Origin: RBG-16-64-13 sp963718375
GTDB taxonomy: Bacteria; Actinomycetota; Thermoleophilia; RBG-16-64-13
NCBI GenBank assembly: GCA_963718375.1
Contig: CAVQZD010000005.1
Location: forward strand, 1,240,001 to 1,304,000
Reading direction: 5' to 3'
Length of the DNA stretch: 64,000 bases
Translations under genes and position numbers: made by a program
Notes under the pieces: generated by a model
What the model was told of the DNA's origin: nothing
The model's database searches: none
Seen by the model: only the letters and a program-made list of their open reading frames with translations
Shown: positions 60,100 through 64,000 of the stretch, one piece after another
How the letters are laid out: each line of letters begins with the position of its first letter
Numbering within the stretch: position 1 is the first letter of the stretch

Positions 60100-61037
60100 C
60101 GTGCACCCCCGGTCTGCTTGACGGCCTCAAGCGCCGCCTCGAACGAGGCGGCGTCACCTGTGGAGGCGACCTTGAAATCGCCCGCTATCCTCTTGGTGAG
60201 TCCGGCCAAGACGCCACCCGGGCCGCACTCCAGCCCCTCGCTGGGCGCGTCAGCGCCGGCCATGAGGGCCTCGATGCTCTGCACGAACTTCACAGGCGAC
60301 ATCAGCTGCCGCGCCAGGACTTCTGCCAATTCGTCCGGCTCAGGATACCGGCTCTCGGTGGTGGAGAAGAACCGCCTCTCGCCCTGCCCGAACTGCACTT
60401 TCGCCAGCGCCTCGGCCAGCGCTTCGGCTGCACCGGCCATGAACGGAGTGTGAAAGGCCCCCGAGACCGAAAGAGGGAGTACCCGCTTAGCACCCCGGTC
60501 CTGCGCCGATTCCCCGGCTTTGCGGACCGACTCGACCGCACCCGAGATGACCAGCTGGCCGGGCGAGTTGTAGTTGGCCAGCCAGACTCCCTCCAAGGAG
60601 CCGCATATCTCTTCCAGCGTCTCGATATCCAGCCCGATGATCGCGGCCATGGTGCCGCCGGTCTTCTCGGCGCAGGCCTGCATGCCGCGGCCCCGCACAT
60701 CGACGACCCTCAGGGCATCCGCGAAGCTCATGTGACCCGTGGCTACCAGGGCGGAGTATTCGCCCAGCGAGTGGCCCACGGCCACGCTGAAAGACGCGCC
60801 TTCGGCTTCCAGCGCCTTCCAGGTGGCCACGCTGCAGGTGAGAATGGTGAGTTGTGTCCGGTCGGTACGAGTGAGGTCTTCCATCGTCCCGTGCAGACAA
60901 AGCTCTCCGATGTCCCAGCCCAGGACCTCCTGTGCCTCAGCGAAGGCCTCGCGAGCGGCCGAAGATCCCCAGAGATGCTCGGCCATCCCGGACGCCTGGC
61001 TACCCTGACCCGGGAACAGTGTAAGTAGTCCTGCCAC
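60096..61037 (-). CDS. fabD: Malonyl-CoA:ACP transacylase (FabD)
   Basis: 313 residues from GTG 61037, with AGGAGAG 6-7 bases upstream; the longer in-frame start at 61115 lies inside fabH. Signatures: LTLFPGQGSQASGM near the start, the GHSLGEYSALVATGHM active-site serine block (~88-103), and SGAFHTPFMAGAAEALAEAL (His ~200). It loads malonyl onto ACP. It starts 11 bases after the fabH stop. Confidence 0.93.
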   Translation of the reverse strand: MAGLLTLFPGQGSQASGMAEHLWGSSAAREAFAEAQEVLGWDIGELCLHGTMEDLTRTDRTQLTILTCSVATWKALEAEGASFSVAVGHSLGEYSALVATGHMSFADALRVVDVRGRGMQACAEKTGGTMAAIIGLDIETLEEICGSLEGVWLANYNSPGQLVISGAVESVRKAGESAQDRGAKRVLPLSVSGAFHTPFMAGAAEALAEALAKVQFGQGERRFFSTTESRYPEPDELAEVLARQLMSPVKFVQSIEALMAGADAPSEGLECGPGGVLAGLTKRIAGDFKVASTGDAASFEAALEAVKQTGGAR

Positions 61038-61048
61038 TTCGCTCTCTC

Positions 61049-62140
61049 CTACCCTTCGTCTTCTTGAATGCCTGGAGCCACCGCGTGGCCCCACTCCAAT
61101 AAGCATGCGCCCCAACTGAGCCCTGCCCCAAAGCCCATGAGCAGGATCAGATCGCCTTCGTGCAAGCGCCCTTCTGCCCGAGCCTCGCTAAGGCAGAGGG
61201 GTATCGAGGCGCATGAGGTATTGCCATACTTCTGCAGATTCGTGTAGACCTTGTCTTGGGCTACGCCCAGCTTCGCTGCGGCGGACTCGATTATGCGTAG
61301 GTTCGCTTGATGAGGCACGAACAAGTCCACATCTTGCACGGTCTTGTCGCACTTCGCCAGCACCCTGTTGGCCGATGTCGCGACTACCCGGGTGGCGAAC
61401 TTGTACACTTCGTTGCCGTTCATCTTCATGTAATGCTGGCGAGCCTCCACCGTGGCGGCCGAGGCCGGCAGACGGGACCCGCCCGCCGGGACAGACAAGA
61501 ACTCCGCCCCTGAGCCGTCGCCGCCCAGATCGAAACCCAGGATGCCCGCCGGAACAGCCGGGGTATCTTTGGAGACGGGGCCGTCGGCGTGGCGTACACC
61601 TTGAGAGGTCACTACCACCGCACCGGCGCCGTCACCGAACAGTACGGCCGTGGACCTATCTTGCCAATCAAGTATTCGTGAGATCGTCTCGGCACCCACC
61701 ACCAACACGTGGTCATGCAGTCCGCTGGCCACGGCGGCGGAGGCCATAGACAGCGCATAGACGAACCCACTGCAGCCTGCTGAGACATCGAACGCCCCGG
61801 CCTGACCACACCCGCATTCATGCGCGATCCGCGCCGCTGTCGCAGGCATCATCTGGTCGGGGGAGATGGTCGCCGTGATCACCAGTTCGATCTTCGAAGC
61901 CTCGAGCTTCGCGTCAGCTAGTGCGTCTCGCGCGGCAATAACGCCAAGGTCGGACGTGCTGAGGCCGGGTTCGGCCACCCGTCTCTCCCTGATGCCCGTG
62001 CGCTGCTGGATCCACTGGTCGGATGTGTCAAGGATGGCAGCCAGTTCGTCGTTGGTGACCACCTTGGCAGGAACGTGGGCACCCAGACCGGATATGGTTA
62101 CAGGTCGCCCAAGGAGCGACGCACGACTCTCAATTGTCAT
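61049..62140 (-). CDS. fabH: Beta-ketoacyl-ACP synthase III (FabH)
   Basis: 363 residues, slightly longer than E. coli FabH (317). The initiating condensing-enzyme triad is present: Cys in DVSAGCSGFVYALSM (~122), His in FVPHQANLRIIESAA (~275), and Asn in YGNTSCASIPLCLSEA (~310). The N-terminus GLGAHVPAKVVTNDELA and RTGIRERRVA are typical. An insertion near 190-235 (DLGGDGSGAEFLSVPAGG) is longer than in E. coli. It starts synthesis by condensing an acyl-CoA with malonyl-ACP. The TTG/ATG spacing to fabZ is 3 bases. Confidence 0.93.
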   Translation of the reverse strand: MTIESRASLLGRPVTISGLGAHVPAKVVTNDELAAILDTSDQWIQQRTGIRERRVAEPGLSTSDLGVIAARDALADAKLEASKIELVITATISPDQMMPATAARIAHECGCGQAGAFDVSAGCSGFVYALSMASAAVASGLHDHVLVVGAETISRILDWQDRSTAVLFGDGAGAVVVTSQGVRHADGPVSKDTPAVPAGILGFDLGGDGSGAEFLSVPAGGSRLPASAATVEARQHYMKMNGNEVYKFATRVVATSANRVLAKCDKTVQDVDLFVPHQANLRIIESAAAKLGVAQDKVYTNLQKYGNTSCASIPLCLSEARAEGRLHEGDLILLMGFGAGLSWGACLLEWGHAVAPGIQEDEG

Positions 62141-62143
62141 AAG

Positions 62144-62572
62144 CTACCGATCTGCGACCGCGAAGGTCAGCACTCCGCTGCAGGCTAGTTCTGTCCCGAC
62201 GAAGGCCTGGCCTTCACCCTTGCCCACTGGCCCTCGGCTCTTGGTGAGGCGCATCTGGAGACGCAAGGTGTCACCGGGCAAGACCGCGCGCTTGAAACGC
62301 ACTTCATCTGCCCTGGCGAAGAGGATGATCTTGCCCTTGGCCTCAGGCTGACTCAGAACCGCAACGGCCCCGGTCTGCGCCAGCGCCTCGAGGATCAATA
62401 CTCCCGGGAACACGGGGTGCCCGGGAAAGTGCCCACGAAACACGTCGTCTGTCGCAAGAATGTCCTTCTCCGCCACGACATATTCTCCGGGCACGAGCTC
62501 GGTCACTCTATCGATGAGCAGAAAGGGCTCCCTATGAGGGAGGATCCCTTCGATCTCCGCTTTGTGCAGCAC
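62144..62572 (-). CDS. fabZ: 3-hydroxyacyl-ACP dehydratase (FabZ)
   Basis: 142 residues from GTG 62572, with GAGGG upstream. The hot-dog dehydratase signature is HREPFLLIDRVTEL near the start and FRGHFPGHPVFPGVLILEA (catalytic His and Glu, ~45-63). First gene of the operon fabZ-fabH-fabD-fabG-fabF-accD-accA, all on the minus strand with gaps of at most 17 bases. It dehydrates 3-hydroxyacyl-ACP. Confidence 0.94.
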   Translation of the reverse strand: MLHKAEIEGILPHREPFLLIDRVTELVPGEYVVAEKDILATDDVFRGHFPGHPVFPGVLILEALAQTGAVAVLSQPEAKGKIILFARADEVRFKRAVLPGDTLRLQMRLTKSRGPVGKGEGQAFVGTELACSGVLTFAVADR

Positions 62573-62622
62573 ATTCCCTCAATCCAACCGCTAGGGCTTG
62601 GTCCCGGCTTTAGAGTGCTAGT

Positions 62623-62651
62623 ATTGTCCAGGATGAGGCCGCCCTTTTCAA
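62623..62651 (-). promoter_or_regulatory. Probable promoter of the fab operon
   Basis: On the minus strand TTGAAA (62651-62646), a 17-base spacer, then GACAAT (62628-62623). The hexamers match consensus at 5 and 4 of 6 positions. A 5' leader of about 45 bases would precede the fabZ GTG. No inverted repeat strong enough to call an operator is visible. Confidence 0.45.
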
Positions 62652-62688
62652 GGAAACCTGCCGCATATCTCTCTAAACTCGGACTTGT

Positions 62689-64000
62689 ATGCAGTTTCAA
62701 CTCTCCCTGAAGATAGCCGACCGTCTGCACCACGACCTCCTGGTCCGAGGGGAACCCCTGGAGGCTGCAGAGGCCGCGTGTGCGCTTCTCAGCGCTTTGC
62801 GAGGAGGGGCGCTTCCACTGGATGTGCTCGACACCCTAGTCCAAGAGGACCGACGCTTCTGCTGGGCGGGCGGTCAGAAGGAGCGGTTGGCACTTCGCAG
62901 CTGGCACCCGGTCGACACTGACCTATCTTCGGTGCCCTTCGTAGCCCTTGATCTCGAGACCACCGGAGCGAAGGCGGGCCCAGGCAAGATCACCGAGATC
63001 GGGGCGGTGCGCATCGAGGGTCTGCGCGTGGTGAGAGAGTTCCACTCGCTGGTCAACCCACAGCGAGCCATCCCCCCGATGATCAGCCGCATCACCGGTA
63101 TCACGGAGAGCATGGTGGCCGATTCTCCGCGCATCGAGGACCTTATCCCTGAACTGCTGGGATTCCTGGAAGGCGCGGTAGTCGTAGCTCACAATGCCCC
63201 TTTCGACGTTGGCTTTCTCAACTACGAGCTGCACCGACTGAACAGTCGCAGGCTTGACGACGGCGCCATCGACACACTACCGCTCTCGCGCGCTCTGTTA
63301 CCCGGACTGGCCAACTACAGACTGGGCACGGTGGCGAAAGCTCTGGACTCGCCGGTCAGTGCCTGCCACCGGGCACTCGAGGACGCACAAGCGGTCGCTC
63401 ACGTGTTTCTCCACCTCGCCGGGTTGATGCAGGACCGGGGCCTGAGCAGCCTGAGCGCCCTGCGACGGCACGGGCGCGGGACGGCGCCGGCGGCTCTGGA
63501 GAAGCTGCCCCTCACCCGCGATCTCCCCGACAGTCCAGGGGTCTACGTCTTCATGGGCGAGGCAGACACGGTCTTGCTGGTTGGCAGCGCAGGATGCTTG
63601 GCGGAGGAGGTACGCTCGGTCTTCATGCCCGGTCCGCGACTGGACAGGGGCGTCCGCACGGCCGTTCGCCTAGTCGAGAGTATCGCTCACGAGAAGGCTG
63701 CCACGCCGCTGGAAGCGGTGGTCAGAGAGCATCAACTGCTTCTGGAGCGCCACCCGACTCATAACCCCTTCCGCTGCTCCCCCGCGGGCTACACCTACAT
63801 CAGGGCCGGGGGGGCGGGACCGGGTCTCGCCTTGCGAGCTACCGATACCGAACCGCGCTGGGTCAGCAAGGGCGACGTCAAGCCATCTGGAGACATATTG
63901 ATAGGGCCCTTCAGGCGGCGAAGGTCGGCGCGAGCGGCCGTGTCTGCGCTGCAGGCCTGCTACCCAATCCGCCATTGTCCGCGCCGGAGGGTCCTCAGCC
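62689..64000 (+). CDS. DEDDh exonuclease fused to a GIY-YIG-like domain (Rv2191-type, partial)
   Basis: 437 residues visible from ATG 62689; open at the right edge. The first ~75 residues are a helical lead. The DEDDh exonuclease is at ~83-250: VALDLETTGAKAG (Asp and Glu), VVAHNAPFDVGFLNYEL (Asp), and SACHRALEDAQAVAH (His and Asp). A GIY-YIG-like region begins at ~275 (LPDSPGVYVFMGEADTVLLV), with EHQLLLERHPTHNPF as its later helix. The domain order matches Rv2191 of Mycobacterium, annotated as a UvrC/DnaQ-like protein. The GIY-YIG motif is altered (second motif LLVG, and no Arg in the expected helix), so the nuclease function of that domain is doubtful. TAAACT at 62674-62679 could be its -10. 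Confidence 0.85.
   Translation, partial: MQFQLSLKIADRLHHDLLVRGEPLEAAEAACALLSALRGGALPLDVLDTLVQEDRRFCWAGGQKERLALRSWHPVDTDLSSVPFVALDLETTGAKAGPGKITEIGAVRIEGLRVVREFHSLVNPQRAIPPMISRITGITESMVADSPRIEDLIPELLGFLEGAVVVAHNAPFDVGFLNYELHRLNSRRLDDGAIDTLPLSRALLPGLANYRLGTVAKALDSPVSACHRALEDAQAVAHVFLHLAGLMQDRGLSSLSALRRHGRGTAPAALEKLPLTRDLPDSPGVYVFMGEADTVLLVGSAGCLAEEVRSVFMPGPRLDRGVRTAVRLVESIAHEKAATPLEAVVREHQLLLERHPTHNPFRCSPAGYTYIRAGGAGPGLALRATDTEPRWVSKGDVKPSGDILIGPFRRRRSARAAVSALQACYPIRHCPRRRVLS

Noticed and set aside
1..64000. tRNA, rRNA, riboswitch, transposase, integrase or attachment-site signals
   Set aside because: None found by eye; a covariance-model scan could still find small RNAs.

Overview
The window is a gene-dense, GC-rich stretch of a bacterial chromosome with no rRNA, tRNA, CRISPR array or insertion sequence that I can see. 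The longest stretch without a gene is about 250 bases (16707-16956). The best guess is an uncultured, anaerobic or facultative deep-branching actinobacterium, by inference. The supporting signs are GTG/TTG starts, likely leaderless promoters, Thr/Pro-rich linkers in secreted proteins, an LppX/LprG-type lipoprotein, a DEDDh-exonuclease/GIY-YIG protein of the Rv2191 kind, and ferredoxin-linked metabolism (KorABC and BcrA/BcrD-like ATPases). No marker gene here fixes the taxon.

Layout. 1-262: start of a probable birA. 295-7184: three tandem VanW-family membrane-anchored proteins, with a hairpin terminator before the third. 7263-8182: a ModE-like regulator and an FmdE-family protein. 8222-14388: a six-gene minus-strand run of an SPFH protein, a DUF2207 protein, a coiled-coil protein and three zinc-ribbon proteins, probably an envelope-associated system. 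14466-21558: rlmKL, a secreted beta-propeller protein, an FMN-type split-barrel protein, a UbiX-like prenyltransferase, nth and a LOG-family protein. 21700-28470: a CBS/CorC membrane protein, a 1394-residue PPDK-like protein with a large unknown N-terminus, and a frameshifted GAPDH-like gene.

28474-42560 is the most unusual part. One minus-strand block encodes KorA, KorB, KorC, a degenerate second KorC and a BcrD/BzdP-like ATPase. A second encodes a BcrA/BzdQ-like ATPase, a two-cluster ferredoxin and a NuoG-like Fe-S protein. Together they could make low-potential electrons from 2-oxoacid oxidation and push them, with ATP hydrolysis, into a reductase of the benzoyl-CoA reductase or 2-hydroxyacyl-CoA dehydratase class. 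The catalytic subunits are not in the window. An ABC exporter, a nucleotidyltransferase and a tyrosine autokinase sit between the blocks. Between 27.7 and 31.6 kb three genes carry four disruptions, all of the +1 type.

42636-54947: an RsbW-like kinase, amrS, an amino-acid ABC transporter with two binding proteins, DedA, small hypothetical genes, a lipoprotein, an MFS exporter, a YhaM-like exoribonuclease and a repeat-rich membrane protein. 55013-62572: rarA, then a tightly coupled fatty-acid operon fabZ-fabH-fabD-fabG-fabF-accD-accA without acpP. The window ends inside a divergent exonuclease/GIY-YIG gene.
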